Shown here: positions 18,579 to 27,643 of the stretch, one piece after another
Layout of the letters: the number at the start of each line of letters is the position of its first letter
Numbering within the stretch: position 1 is the stretch's first letter
Source: Nakamurella panacisegetis
GTDB lineage: Bacteria; Actinomycetota; Actinomycetes; Mycobacteriales; Nakamurellaceae
NCBI RefSeq assembly: GCF_900104535.1
Contig: NZ_LT629710.1
Location: 3,128,501-3,192,500, forward strand
Direction: 5' to 3'
DNA length: 64,000 bases
Made by a program: the position numbers and the translations under genes
The notes under the pieces: model-generated
The model's input: only the letters and a program-made list of their open reading frames with translations
Database searches by the model: none
What the model was told of the DNA's origin: nothing

Positions 18579-21500
18579 ATGAATTCGCCGAAATTGACCC
18601 TGGAGGGTGATCCCCAATCGATCCGGGCCTCGGCCGACCGATGGGGATTCTTTTCCACCGCGACCTCCGATTCGGCCGAGGACATACGGAGGATCGATTC
18701 CGGCGGATTCATCGGGGACGAGGCGACGCTGTATCACGATCGGCTCAACGGCGATCTGCCGCCGCATCTGGACACGACATCCGAGGCCTGGAAAGCGGTG
18801 TCGGATGCGCTGAAGGTCTACGCATCCTCGCTGGAGAGCCTGCAGTCCCGGATGGCGGCGTTGGCTGCACGGGCCGGCGATCAGCAGGGGGCGGTGAGCT
18901 CCGCCGACGGGGAGGCGGCCGACGCGGCAACCGCCGATGCCCGGCACGCGGCGGACGTCGAGGTCGCGAAGAAGGCGCTCGAGCCGGGCGAGAAGTTGCC
19001 GGCCGACACCTATCAGAGCCAGTCCACGCAGGCGTCGTCACAGTTGGCGGCGGCCAAGGGGGCCCTGCAGCAGACGATCGACGCGGCCAACCAGGTGCAC
19101 GGCGAGCACGCCGCCGCGGTCGATCAGTGCGTCACCGCCATCAATCGGGCCGCGGCCATGCGGTTCGAGGAACCGCCCGGTTTCTGGGGACGGCTGAAGA
19201 ACTCGGTCGTCGGGTGGATCCAGGACCACGTCGATGTGCTGCAGGCGATCTCGGGCGTGCTGAAGCAGATCTCCAGCATCGCGGGGCTGCTGGCCATGAT
19301 CCCAGTTCTCGCTCCTGTGATGGGGCCGATCGCCGCGGTGACCGGCGGCGCCGCCGTGGTGATCGACGCCACCGTCTACGCGGCCACCGGCAAAGGATCG
19401 TTGACCGACATCATGATGGACGCGGCCGGCGCGCTGCCCTTCGCCAAGGGGGTCAAGTACGTCAAGGATGCCGTCACAGGTGAGAGGGCGGCCAAGGAGA
19501 CCGCAGCGGTGGCGGGTGTCGTCGGCGACGCCAAGGATGCGACGGCGGCGACCCGTGCGGCGTCCGACGGCCCGGCCGCCGCGACGGTGGGGGCGGACAG
19601 CAAGTCGGTTGCCGCGCAGTCGCGGGCGGCCGGCCCGCATGCGGATTCCCCGTCGATGGCGGACGGCTCCGGCGGTTCGGTCTCCGATCGTGCGGCGGAC
19701 CAGGCCGGGAACGCGGCCAACACCAGGACTCCGCCGAGCCGCTGCACCACCGCCGGCGACCCGATCAACGTGGTCACCGGCGAGATGATCATGCGGCAGG
19801 TCGATCTCGAGCTGCCCGGGGTGCTGCCGTTGGTGCTGCAACGGGTCCACCTGAGCTCGTATCGATGGGGGAGCCTGTTCGGCCCGAGCTGGGCGTCGAC
19901 GCTGGAGCAGCGGGTCGAGGTGGGCGAGGGTGGCGTGGCGTGCTTCGTGGCCGAGGACGGCGTCGTCCTGTACTACCCGGACGCGGGCTCGGTCGGCGGG
20001 GGCGATTCCGCCCTCCCGGTCGAGGGCATCCGGCAGTGGCCGCTCCGGCGAAGCGTCGGCGGCGGGTGGACCGTGGAGGATCCGGACACCGGGATCACGC
20101 GACGGTTCATGGCGGCCGACGACGGCGGACGGTCGCCCATCGTGGAGCTGTTCGATCGCCACGGCAACACGGTGTACTTCGACTACGCCCCGTCCGGCGT
20201 CATCTGTGCGGTCCGCCACTCAGGCGGCTATCACGTGGAGGTACACACCGAACACGGTGTGGTCACGCAACTGTCGGTACGGGACGACGGAACGGCGTTC
20301 CCGGTTGCCTCGTTCGGATACGACCGGGCCGGGAACCTGGTGAGCACCGACGATCCGGCCGGTCAGCCGATGCGGTTCGACTGCGACGACAACGGGCGGA
20401 TCGTGCAGTGGACCGACCGGAACCACATCTGGTACCGCTACGAGTACGACCAGGACGGTCGTTGTGTGCGCACGTCTGGGCGCGGGCGGGTGCTGTCGTA
20501 CGGGTTCTCGTACCTGCCGGGGCGCACGCTGGTCACCGACTCGCTGGGTGCGGTGACCCGGTACGGGTACAACGGCTCCGGTCAGGTGGTCCGTCAGGTC
20601 GATCCGCTGGGGAACGCGACCGCATCGGTCTGGGATCGCTACGACCGCCTGCTGCTCCGCACCGACGCCCTCGGCCGCACCACCCAGTTCGGATATGACG
20701 ACGAGGGTCGGCTGATCGAGGTGACCTATCCCGACGGCCGCCGCGAATCGGTGCAGCGCAACGGACTCGGGCTGGCTGTGCGGATCCGCGACGCAGCCGG
20801 GGCCGTCTGGACCCGGGACTACGACGACGTCGGCGGTCTGATCGGCGAGACCGATCCGCTCGGCGCAGAGGTGCGCTACACGCGGGCTCGCACCGGAACC
20901 GTCGCCACCTCGACCGATCCCTCCGGCGCGGTCACCGTGGTCACCAGCAACGACGCCGGTTTGCCGGTGCGGGTGTGCGACCCCTTGGGCGGGGTGAACT
21001 CGCTGGAGTACAACGGGTTCGGCCGTGCGGTTCGATCGGTGGATCCGATCGGCGGAGTGACCGAGGTGGGCTGGACCGTGGGCGGGAAGATGGCCTGGCG
21101 GGTCGGACCGGATGGCGGACGCGAGGAGTGGACCTGGGACGGTGAAGGCAACCTGACCGGCCACACGGATGCCGCCGGCGGCTGGACGGCGATCGTCAGC
21201 GGCGTCTTCGACCTGCCGGTGCTGAGGATCAACCCCGACGGCAGCCGGATGTCCTTCGGCTACGACACCGAGTTGCGGCTCACCTCGGTCCAGAATTCCG
21301 CCGGTCGACGGTGGCTCTACGAGTACGACGCGGCGGGCCGGCTGGTCGCCGAGACCGACTTCAACGGACGGTCCCTGAGCTATCGGCATGACGCGCTCGG
21401 TCGCCTGGTCGCGACGAGGAACGGGCTGGGCCAGGAGACTGCCCTGCAGTACGACCTGGCCGGCAACCTGATCGAGCGCGAGACCGTCGACGGGGTGACC

Positions 21501-23192
21501 AGTTTCGCCTACGACGCGGCAGGCCGGCTGATGACCGCCGCGACGGCCGGGGCGGTGGTGCATCTGGAGCGCGATCGGTGTGGTCGGGTGGTGCGGGAGA
21601 CCGTGAACGGCCGCACCGTCGTTTCCGGGTTCGACTCGGCCGGACGCCGGGTGTCGCGTTTGACGCCGACCGGGGTGGCATCGCGGTGGTCGTTCGACGC
21701 GGCCGGCCGGCCGGAGTCGTTGACCAGCGGTCGGCACGAGGTGCGATTCGAGTTCGACGAGGCCGGGCGGGAGATCGGCCGTCTCTTCTCCGCCGGCGCC
21801 GTGCTGGCCCAACAGTTCGATGCCGGCCACCGGATGATCACGCAGGTGATCGGAGCCCGATCCGGACCCGTCGCCACGTCGCGGACGTTCGACTACCGGG
21901 TCGACGGCGCGTTGGCCGGCCTGTCGAACGAACTCACCGGCGTCTCCCGGCGGTTCGACCTCGACCCGTCCGGCCGCGTGGTCGGGGTGCGGGCGGCCGG
22001 GTGGTCCGAGAACTACGCGTACGACCCGCTGGGTCAGTTGTCCGAGGCGTCCTTCGCCGGCTGCCGGTCCGACGGCGGTGGAGGTCGGGAGTACGCCGGA
22101 ACGCAGATCACCCGCGCCGGGAACGTCAACTACGGCCACGATCGTCAGGGTCGGGTGGTGGTCAGGTCGAAGAAGCGGTTGTCCCGCAAACCCGAGACCT
22201 GGCGGTACAGCTACGACGCCCACGACCGCATGGTGTCCGCGTGGTCGGGGGACCGGCAGTGGTCGTACACCTACGACGCGTTCGGACGGCGGATCAGCAA
22301 GCAACGCCGTGATGCCTCCGGGCACATCGCCGAGCAGGTGCTGTTCACCTGGGATGGCAACGTCCTGATCGAGCAGGTGGCACTCGGCCCCGGGGCCACG
22401 CCCAAGGTCACGACGTGGGACTACCTGCCCGGTTCGTGGCGCCCGGTGACGCAGGCCGATTCCCGCGGGAAAGACCGGCAGTTCTGGGCCGTTGTCAGTG
22501 ACCTGGTCGGCACCCCGACCGAGCTGGTGAGCCCCGACGGCGCCCGCGTAGCGTGGAGCAATGGTGATTCGACCCTGTGGGGCGCGCCGCGGAAGCTGCC
22601 GGACGCCCCCTCGAAGTACGACATCGACTGCCCGCTGCGCTTCCCGGGGCAATACGCCGATGACGAGACCGGCCTCAACTACAACCGCCACCGCTACTAC
22701 GACCCCGTCGCCGCGCGCTACACCACCGCCGACCCCCTCGGCCTGGCGCCGGCCGACGACCCTCATGGGTACGTGCTCAACCCCACGGGGTGGGCTGACC
22801 CACTCGGGTTGGCGCCTTGCGGAGCGACAAGTCCGTTGGATAGAGCACCGAACGACCTCAGTGCATTTGGCAACAGGTCAGGACCCCGGCCGCCGCGCGC
22901 CAGCGATATCGAAATCGACGAGAACGGGATGACGGTTCCGCAGGCGCCACCTACACCTTCAGGTGCTTCGACCTTTGGGGATCCGCTGGGGGCAAGATTG
23001 ACCGGGCACTACCACACGATTCCGGAAGGGACGCCTATGCCTGACGGTTTGTCGGTCGTGCGAGACGGTTCCGACGTCGGTGGACCGCATTCGCCGACTC
23101 ATGCCACCATCTATCCGACCCTGCCGATGTCGCCGGAGACCTTCGCGGAGAAGTTCACCAGTCTTCCTTGGCAACATGGAGGAAAGCTGTGA
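18579..23192 (+). CDS. RHS/YD-repeat polymorphic toxin with ESX-type N-terminus
   Basis: This 1537-aa protein is a large toxin carrier. Residues 1-205 are helical and resemble the N-terminal targeting region of ESX-exported toxins; a hydrophobic stretch follows (about 215-262). A DUF6531-like start (TTAGDPINVVTGEMIMRQVDL) lies near residue 388, then many YD repeats build the RHS shell. The conserved RHS end, NRHRYYDPVAARYTTADPLGL, is near residue 1370, followed by a variable tip of about 150 aa that should be the toxin. The tip DNA is less GC-rich than the shell, a usual sign of tip exchange. The tip's ending resembles Tse2-like ADP-ribosyltransferase folds, which is tentative. AAGGGG precedes the ATG at 18579; a GTG at 18573 is an alternative. 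Confidence 0.9.
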   Translation: MNSPKLTLEGDPQSIRASADRWGFFSTATSDSAEDIRRIDSGGFIGDEATLYHDRLNGDLPPHLDTTSEAWKAVSDALKVYASSLESLQSRMAALAARAGDQQGAVSSADGEAADAATADARHAADVEVAKKALEPGEKLPADTYQSQSTQASSQLAAAKGALQQTIDAANQVHGEHAAAVDQCVTAINRAAAMRFEEPPGFWGRLKNSVVGWIQDHVDVLQAISGVLKQISSIAGLLAMIPVLAPVMGPIAAVTGGAAVVIDATVYAATGKGSLTDIMMDAAGALPFAKGVKYVKDAVTGERAAKETAAVAGVVGDAKDATAATRAASDGPAAATVGADSKSVAAQSRAAGPHADSPSMADGSGGSVSDRAADQAGNAANTRTPPSRCTTAGDPINVVTGEMIMRQVDLELPGVLPLVLQRVHLSSYRWGSLFGPSWASTLEQRVEVGEGGVACFVAEDGVVLYYPDAGSVGGGDSALPVEGIRQWPLRRSVGGGWTVEDPDTGITRRFMAADDGGRSPIVELFDRHGNTVYFDYAPSGVICAVRHSGGYHVEVHTEHGVVTQLSVRDDGTAFPVASFGYDRAGNLVSTDDPAGQPMRFDCDDNGRIVQWTDRNHIWYRYEYDQDGRCVRTSGRGRVLSYGFSYLPGRTLVTDSLGAVTRYGYNGSGQVVRQVDPLGNATASVWDRYDRLLLRTDALGRTTQFGYDDEGRLIEVTYPDGRRESVQRNGLGLAVRIRDAAGAVWTRDYDDVGGLIGETDPLGAEVRYTRARTGTVATSTDPSGAVTVVTSNDAGLPVRVCDPLGGVNSLEYNGFGRAVRSVDPIGGVTEVGWTVGGKMAWRVGPDGGREEWTWDGEGNLTGHTDAAGGWTAIVSGVFDLPVLRINPDGSRMSFGYDTELRLTSVQNSAGRRWLYEYDAAGRLVAETDFNGRSLSYRHDALGRLVATRNGLGQETALQYDLAGNLIERETVDGVTSFAYDAAGRLMTAATAGAVVHLERDRCGRVVRETVNGRTVVSGFDSAGRRVSRLTPTGVASRWSFDAAGRPESLTSGRHEVRFEFDEAGREIGRLFSAGAVLAQQFDAGHRMITQVIGARSGPVATSRTFDYRVDGALAGLSNELTGVSRRFDLDPSGRVVGVRAAGWSENYAYDPLGQLSEASFAGCRSDGGGGREYAGTQITRAGNVNYGHDRQGRVVVRSKKRLSRKPETWRYSYDAHDRMVSAWSGDRQWSYTYDAFGRRISKQRRDASGHIAEQVLFTWDGNVLIEQVALGPGATPKVTTWDYLPGSWRPVTQADSRGKDRQFWAVVSDLVGTPTELVSPDGARVAWSNGDSTLWGAPRKLPDAPSKYDIDCPLRFPGQYADDETGLNYNRHRYYDPVAARYTTADPLGLAPADDPHGYVLNPTGWADPLGLAPCGATSPLDRAPNDLSAFGNRSGPRPPRASDIEIDENGMTVPQAPPTPSGASTFGDPLGARLTGHYHTIPEGTPMPDGLSVVRDGSDVGGPHSPTHATIYPTLPMSPETFAEKFTSLPWQHGGKL

Positions 23193-23647
23193 ATCGATCC
23201 GTGCCATGGGAACGCCTGGTTGAGGCCGAGGACGCCTATTTCGAACGTAGGCAGGAGATGTTCGAGGCAGGTATGGACCGAGAATTGGGCTTGGCTCTGC
23301 AATCAGCGAAGGGCCGTGGCATGGCCCTTCGCGTTTTGCGTGAGCTACCGCCGGACGCCATTCTGCCTCACGTTGGGGTTGTTGCGGACATCGCTACTCG
23401 GACTCACGGTCAGGTTGGTTTGGCGCGTGAGGTCCTGTCGAAGGTGGATCGGGACGCTGCGATCAGGCTGGTTGTCCCTCAAATCGAAGCGATGCTGGCC
23501 GCCGATGCTGACTGGGAGACCTACCGGCGCTCAGCTGAGGTCTTGGTGATGCTTGGCGCCCGAGGTGCCCTGTCACACCTTGTGAGCCTCGCGCTGAAGT
23601 CCGATGACGCTGACATTCGCGAGGTGGGCGAGGACTTCGGTAGCTGA
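23189..23647 (+). CDS. Probable immunity protein for the RHS toxin
   Basis: This 152-aa, mostly helical protein overlaps the toxin stop as GTGA and has GGAGGAAA just upstream, so it is translated with the toxin. Immediate overlap with the toxin tip is the standard position of the cognate immunity gene in polymorphic toxin loci. The helices RGMALRVLRELPPDAI, LAREVLSKVDRDAAIRLV and AEVLVMLGARGALSHLVSLAL look like HEAT-type repeats. No family was recognised; the function is inferred from position. GC content is lower than in the core genes. Confidence 0.7.
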   Translation: MNRSVPWERLVEAEDAYFERRQEMFEAGMDRELGLALQSAKGRGMALRVLRELPPDAILPHVGVVADIATRTHGQVGLAREVLSKVDRDAAIRLVVPQIEAMLAADADWETYRRSAEVLVMLGARGALSHLVSLALKSDDADIREVGEDFGS

Positions 23648-23939
23648 TCAAATTGCTACCGTTCGCGTCAGCACAGGCATCGGTGGGTCCACCAACACGC
23701 CATCCTAGGGCCAGACGACCGCAGCGGTGCCCTCACCGAAGTTCCCCTGTCCGGTCCTGCCGAGGCCACTGGGTGAGCTGTCGGACGTAGCGGCTGCGGT
23801 TTGGCCTAGGACTTGGACTAGCGCATCGGGTGCCGCCGGCGAGCAAAGCCGCGCTGACGATGGATTTTCCATATTCGTAGCAACCGGTGGCCCCATCTAG
23901 ACGTGCCCGGATCGCGTCCAGTGCGCGCGCTAAACCTGG

Positions 23940-23947
23940 ACTTTGGT
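23940..23947. repeat. Left target-site duplication of the ISL3 element
   Basis: ACTTTGGT immediately before the left terminal repeat is identical to 25372-25379. Eight base pairs is the usual duplication length for ISL3. Confidence 0.9.
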
Positions 23948-25371
23948 GGCTCTTCGCAGTTGAGGGTGTAGTCGGGGGTCGGCGCGTCGCTCCGGGGATC
24001 GAGTCGAGGTCTTCCGATGATGGTGGTTCCTACGCCGTCCATCTGGAAGACCTCGACATGGCTGACTCTACTTTTGCGACCCCTGATCTGACCACGTTCG
24101 CCCGGCTGGACACGCTCGGTCTGCAGGTGACCGGGCAGTTTCTGGAGCCGGACCGGGCGGTGTTGGCCTGTCGAGCCGTCAAGGGGGACGAGCTGTGTCG
24201 GGCGTGTGGTGAGCCCGGCCGGCCGCGGGATTCCACCACCCGGCGGCTGGCGCACGAGCCCTTCGGGTGGCGACCGACGATCCTTTTGGTCACCGTCCGC
24301 CGGTTCCGCTGCGACGGCTGCGGTTTGGTGTGGCGGCAGGACACCTCGGCGGCGGCCGAACCGCGGGCCCGGCTCTCGCGCGGCGGGTTGCGGTGGGCCC
24401 TGACTGCGCTGGTCTGCCAGCACCTAACCGTCGCCAGGATCGCTGAGGCACTGGGCGTTTCATGGAACACCGCCAACGACGCGGTACTGACCGAGGGCCG
24501 GCGGGTGCTGATCAGCGACCCGAGCCGCTTCGACGGGGTCAGGGTCATCGGCGTGGACGAGCACGTGTGGCGGCACACCCGCCGGGGGGACAAATTTGTC
24601 ACCGTCATCATCGACCTGACCCCGGTCCGGGACCGGACCGGGCCGGCCCGGCTCCTGGACATGGTGGAGGGCCGGTCCAAACAGGTGTTCAAGACGTGGC
24701 TGTCCCAGCGGCCCGAGACGTGGCGCACTGGTGTGGAAGTCGTCGCGATGGACGGGTTCACCGGTTTCAAGACCGCCGCCGTGGAGGAACTCGACGAAGT
24801 CACCGTGGTGATGGACCCGTTCCACGTCGTGCGCCTGGCCGGGCAATGCCTGGAGCTGTGCCGACGGCGGATCCAACTGGCCACCACCGGCCACCGGGGC
24901 CACTCCGGCGACCCGCTGTATTCAGCTCGCCGCACCTTGAGTACCGGCGCCGACCTGCTCACCGAGAAACAGCAACTGCGAATCGCGGAACTGTTCGCGA
25001 ATGAGCAGCATCTGGCCGTGGAAGCCACCTGGGGCGTCTACCAAATCATGATCAGCGCCTACCGTGACCCCAACCGGGCGGCCGGGAAGAACCGGATCCG
25101 GCAGCTGATCGACTCCCTCGCCAGCGGCGTCCCGGCCGCTCTGATCGAGGTCCGCACCCTCGGCCGAACCTTGAGGAAACGAGCCAGCGACATCCTGGCC
25201 TACTTCGACCGCCCGGGCACCAGCAACGGACCGACCGAAGCGATCAACGGCCGCCTTGAACACCTCCGCGGCTCCGCGTTGGGCTTCCGCAGCCTCACCA
25301 ACTACATCGCCCGATCACTCATGGAAACCGGCGGATTCAGACCCGGACTACACCTTCGATTGCGATGAGCC
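23948..25371 (+). mobile_element. Complete ISL3-family insertion sequence (1424 bp)
   Basis: The element is bounded by imperfect terminal inverted repeats of about 30 bp starting GGCTC: the left end GGCTCTTCGCAGTTGAGGGT matches the complement of the right end, GGCTCATCGCAATCGAAGGT, with the shared GGTGTAGTC further in. It carries one transposase gene and is flanked by a perfect 8-bp duplication. An intact gene, intact ends and a perfect duplication point to a recent insertion. Confidence 0.95.
24058..25368 (+). CDS. ISL3 family transposase
   Basis: This 436-aa DDE transposase has an N-terminal zinc finger (CRACGEPGRP and FRCDGCGLVWRQD, residues about 43-95), a helix-turn-helix (LTVARIAEALGVSWNTANDAV) and the catalytic core: the first Asp in VIGVDEHVWRH, the second in VVAMDGFTGFK and the Glu in GPTEAINGRLEHLRGSALGF. 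All three acidic residues are intact, so it is probably active. It has the IS to itself, and its last codons lie inside the right inverted repeat. The start is the ATG at 24058. Confidence 0.95.
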   Translation: MADSTFATPDLTTFARLDTLGLQVTGQFLEPDRAVLACRAVKGDELCRACGEPGRPRDSTTRRLAHEPFGWRPTILLVTVRRFRCDGCGLVWRQDTSAAAEPRARLSRGGLRWALTALVCQHLTVARIAEALGVSWNTANDAVLTEGRRVLISDPSRFDGVRVIGVDEHVWRHTRRGDKFVTVIIDLTPVRDRTGPARLLDMVEGRSKQVFKTWLSQRPETWRTGVEVVAMDGFTGFKTAAVEELDEVTVVMDPFHVVRLAGQCLELCRRRIQLATTGHRGHSGDPLYSARRTLSTGADLLTEKQQLRIAELFANEQHLAVEATWGVYQIMISAYRDPNRAAGKNRIRQLIDSLASGVPAALIEVRTLGRTLRKRASDILAYFDRPGTSNGPTEAINGRLEHLRGSALGFRSLTNYIARSLMETGGFRPGLHLRLR

Positions 25372-25379
25372 ACTTTGGT
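25372..25379. repeat. Right target-site duplication of the ISL3 element
   Basis: ACTTTGGT directly after the right terminal repeat matches 23940-23947 exactly. Confidence 0.9.
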
Positions 25380-25774
25380 GTCCGCGGCGCCGCACGCAAG
25401 ATGGCTGAGCCTGAAAAGATGTCGGAGCCCATATCCTCGTTCGAGGAGGCGCTTGCCGGACATCGAGGCTTCGGTATTTGGCTCAGCCTCCGGCGACGAT
25501 GCAGCTGCGCCAGGCGCCCACCGCGACCGCTTGGTAGGCGGACGGCGCAAAGAGTTCATGCACGGCAACGGTCAATGTCATTGGTCCCGGGTTGTCGACG
25601 CACAGCCAGACTGGGACCTTGGCCCCAAGCTTGGCAATCTCGGGTCCGAATTGAGCTTGGGCGTGGGCGTGGCCTGCTGAGCGAAGACGGCGGATCTGCG
25701 GGCGCGCAAACCGGTGTTTGACCGTTCGGCCCAAACGAATCCAACGTCGGCAAAGTCGAGGTTCCCTCATATGG

Positions 25775-26704
25775 TCAGCCCCCAGGGTTGGCGACCAAAC
25801 TGCTCCGCCATTCATGCACAACGACTTGCTTGGTCGAGGACGGCCTCAAGGGTCGATTCAGGGTGCCGCTGGCTCCGCTAGATGCTGTCCAGGTAACAGC
25901 CCAGTCGGTCGTTGCCGTCACTGACCACTTACCCGATCCTGCCGTGCGGGTGGCAAGAGACTTCCAGTGATACGTATAGCCACATGGGGGGATCACACTT
26001 GACGAAACGCCGGGTGGAGCGCTTACACCAGGACCTTCGCATTTGATCGCAGCGACCTCGATGCCTGGATTCGCGGGATCGACAGGTTCACCCATTGACC
26101 AAGTGGTCGACTTCAAGGAAGCGACCACAGTGACACTTAAACCGCGGACGGCCACTGTGTAGGAAAGTGGGCCGGGTGTATCGACTGAGAGCCAGACGGG
26201 CACCTTGACTGCGATCTTGCCCTCATCAGGCCCGAGCGTGATTCTGGGATTGGGGACTGTCAGCTCGGCCGCTGCCTGCTCGGCGATCACAGAAGGATCG
26301 GGTGGAGGTGGGACCACCGGCTGCCCATCCCTCACCCAAATCTCGCTTAGGGTGGCGAAGACAGGCGCTCCCGTATCCGAGTTGATCGCGTCTGGACACG
26401 AGACGGCGTAAAGCGTGCCGGCTGAGGGTGGGTCGCCTCCTAACCGCGGATCCCCGGCCGCGGCTTCGATCGGTGTGTACCAGCATGGGTCTGGCTGGCC
26501 GGTTCCCTGCTGCTCCGTCCCCGTTGTTGGATTCGGCTGTGTCTGTGCACCGGGTGTGCCGTCTGTGCTGACGACCGTACCAACCGTGCTGCCGTCGCCG
26601 ATCGTCTCGGCCCCACCAGTAGCGGAAGCATTAGACGTCCGCAGGATGGATAGCCAAACTAACATGCAGCCGACGAAAGCAAGGGCGCGACGTTGTTTCA
26701 GCAT
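25775..26704 (-). CDS. Secreted protein of unknown function
   Basis: This 309-aa protein starts with a signal peptide (MLKQRRALAFVGCMLVWLSI, likely cleaved after about residue 28), then a Thr/Gly/Pro-rich linker and a beta-rich domain with KIAVKVPVWLSVDTPGPL and PPCGYTYHWKSLATRTAGSG. The C-terminal part (WAVTWTASSGASGTL) is typical of actinobacterial exported proteins often found next to lipoproteins. It begins 1 bp after the lipoprotein gene stop, so the two form an operon. A decayed copy lies just downstream, split by the ISL3 element. I do not recognise a function; a cell-envelope role is likely. Confidence 0.7.
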   Translation of the reverse strand: MLKQRRALAFVGCMLVWLSILRTSNASATGGAETIGDGSTVGTVVSTDGTPGAQTQPNPTTGTEQQGTGQPDPCWYTPIEAAAGDPRLGGDPPSAGTLYAVSCPDAINSDTGAPVFATLSEIWVRDGQPVVPPPPDPSVIAEQAAAELTVPNPRITLGPDEGKIAVKVPVWLSVDTPGPLSYTVAVRGLSVTVVASLKSTTWSMGEPVDPANPGIEVAAIKCEGPGVSAPPGVSSSVIPPCGYTYHWKSLATRTAGSGKWSVTATTDWAVTWTASSGASGTLNRPLRPSSTKQVVVHEWRSSLVANPGG

Positions 26705-27462
26705 GGTGTATCGGGCAAGAGCTGAAGTTGCTCAAGTCGCCAATGGCCGTCGCTTCCGCGCACGAACACTCCGTGCACATTTCCGCGAGGAACGCCTCTG
26801 CTGCGAACCTTCTTTGTCGACTTGACCATTGATCCGTAGTTACTCGTATTCAGGCAATCACCCATGATAGCGGGCGATTTCCCATTAATTGACGGACCCC
26901 AATAGATGCGGTGCTGGACCGATCCGAATGTTGCCCAGCCGTTCTTATCAAAGTCTATTCCGGAATCGATGATTTGTTGCTTTATCGGATTCGCAGTTAT
27001 CGGTGAAAGAAGGGCCGCACGTGTCGCAGCTGGCCGGTTTCTAACGACTACATACAGATCCCAGAATTGACTCCACACCGCCTGGATCGCCGCCCGATCA
27101 GCGATCTCCTGCTTGGAGAGTCCAGCCGTGGAGACGACAGGCAGGGTGGGTTTGGCGGTCGTGGGGCTTTTGGTAGGTGCCTTCGATGTGGATGTCCGAC
27201 TGCTTGAAGTCGGGGGAGCGGTCCTGCTGGTGGAGGCTCCGGCGGTTGGTGCCGACGAAGTGGGCAGGGTGGTGGAGAGACCAGGCGTCGAGCGGGCCGT
27301 GCTGACAACGGCCGACGTGCTCGGGATGCTGACCATCGATCCGCCGGGGGTGAGGGCGACGCTGGAGGGGGTGGCTGTGTTCTCCGAGGTGCATCCGGCC
27401 AGCAGGGTTGCGGCCAGAACGGCTCCTGCGCCTGCTTGCGACAATCGGCGACGCCTCGACAT
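26698..27462 (-). CDS. Putative lipoprotein with Ser/Thr-rich linker
   Basis: This 254-aa protein has a lipoprotein signal peptide ending in the lipobox LLAGC (Cys at about residue 23), a Ser/Thr/Pro-rich linker of about 80 residues and a globular domain starting near ADRAAIQAVWSQFWDLYVVV. That domain has the helical start and later strands of small alpha+beta folds (SnoaL/NTF2-like), but I cannot name it. It is the first gene of a two-gene operon with the secreted protein that starts at 26704. Anchoring would be to the outer face of the plasma membrane. Confidence 0.75.
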   Translation of the reverse strand: MSRRRRLSQAGAGAVLAATLLAGCTSENTATPSSVALTPGGSMVSIPSTSAVVSTARSTPGLSTTLPTSSAPTAGASTSRTAPPTSSSRTSTSKAPTKSPTTAKPTLPVVSTAGLSKQEIADRAAIQAVWSQFWDLYVVVRNRPAATRAALLSPITANPIKQQIIDSGIDFDKNGWATFGSVQHRIYWGPSINGKSPAIMGDCLNTSNYGSMVKSTKKVRSRGVPRGNVHGVFVRGSDGHWRLEQLQLLPDTPC

Positions 27463-27643
27463 GTAGGTTCCCTCCCGTACCGGTCAGAACAGACTGTAAC
27501 GAATGGACCTGCTGGGACGGAAGCCTTGTCCACATCGTCAAGCTTGCTCATCAGGCAAATCGCCCAAATGGGACGGAGTCGATAGCGACCTCTCCAAGAG
27601 TTCGGATGTCAGGGGCGCCCGACGAATCGTCGCGGCAGCCGGT

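Larger units (their letters stand above)
23705..25680 (-). pseudogene. Decayed secreted-protein gene, frameshifted and split by ISL3
   Basis: Outside the insertion, minus-strand frames keep pieces similar to the intact gene at 25775-26704. Upstream of the IS, KLGAKVPVWLCVDNPGPM followed by TLTVAVHEL matches KIAVKVPVWLSVDTPGPL and SYTVAVRGL of that protein. Beyond the IS, GCYEYGKSIVSAALLAGG recalls CGYTYHWKSLATRTAGSG, and a further frame ends in TGQGNFGEGTAAVVWP before a stop at 23705, like the intact C-terminus. At least two frame changes are needed besides the IS, so the copy was probably already dead. The 5' end is not preserved. Confidence 0.55.

Noticed and set aside
20220..22766. 848-codon open frame opposite the RHS toxin
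   Set aside because: It mirrors the YD repeats on the other strand; its composition is that of an antisense reading and no domain is recognisable.
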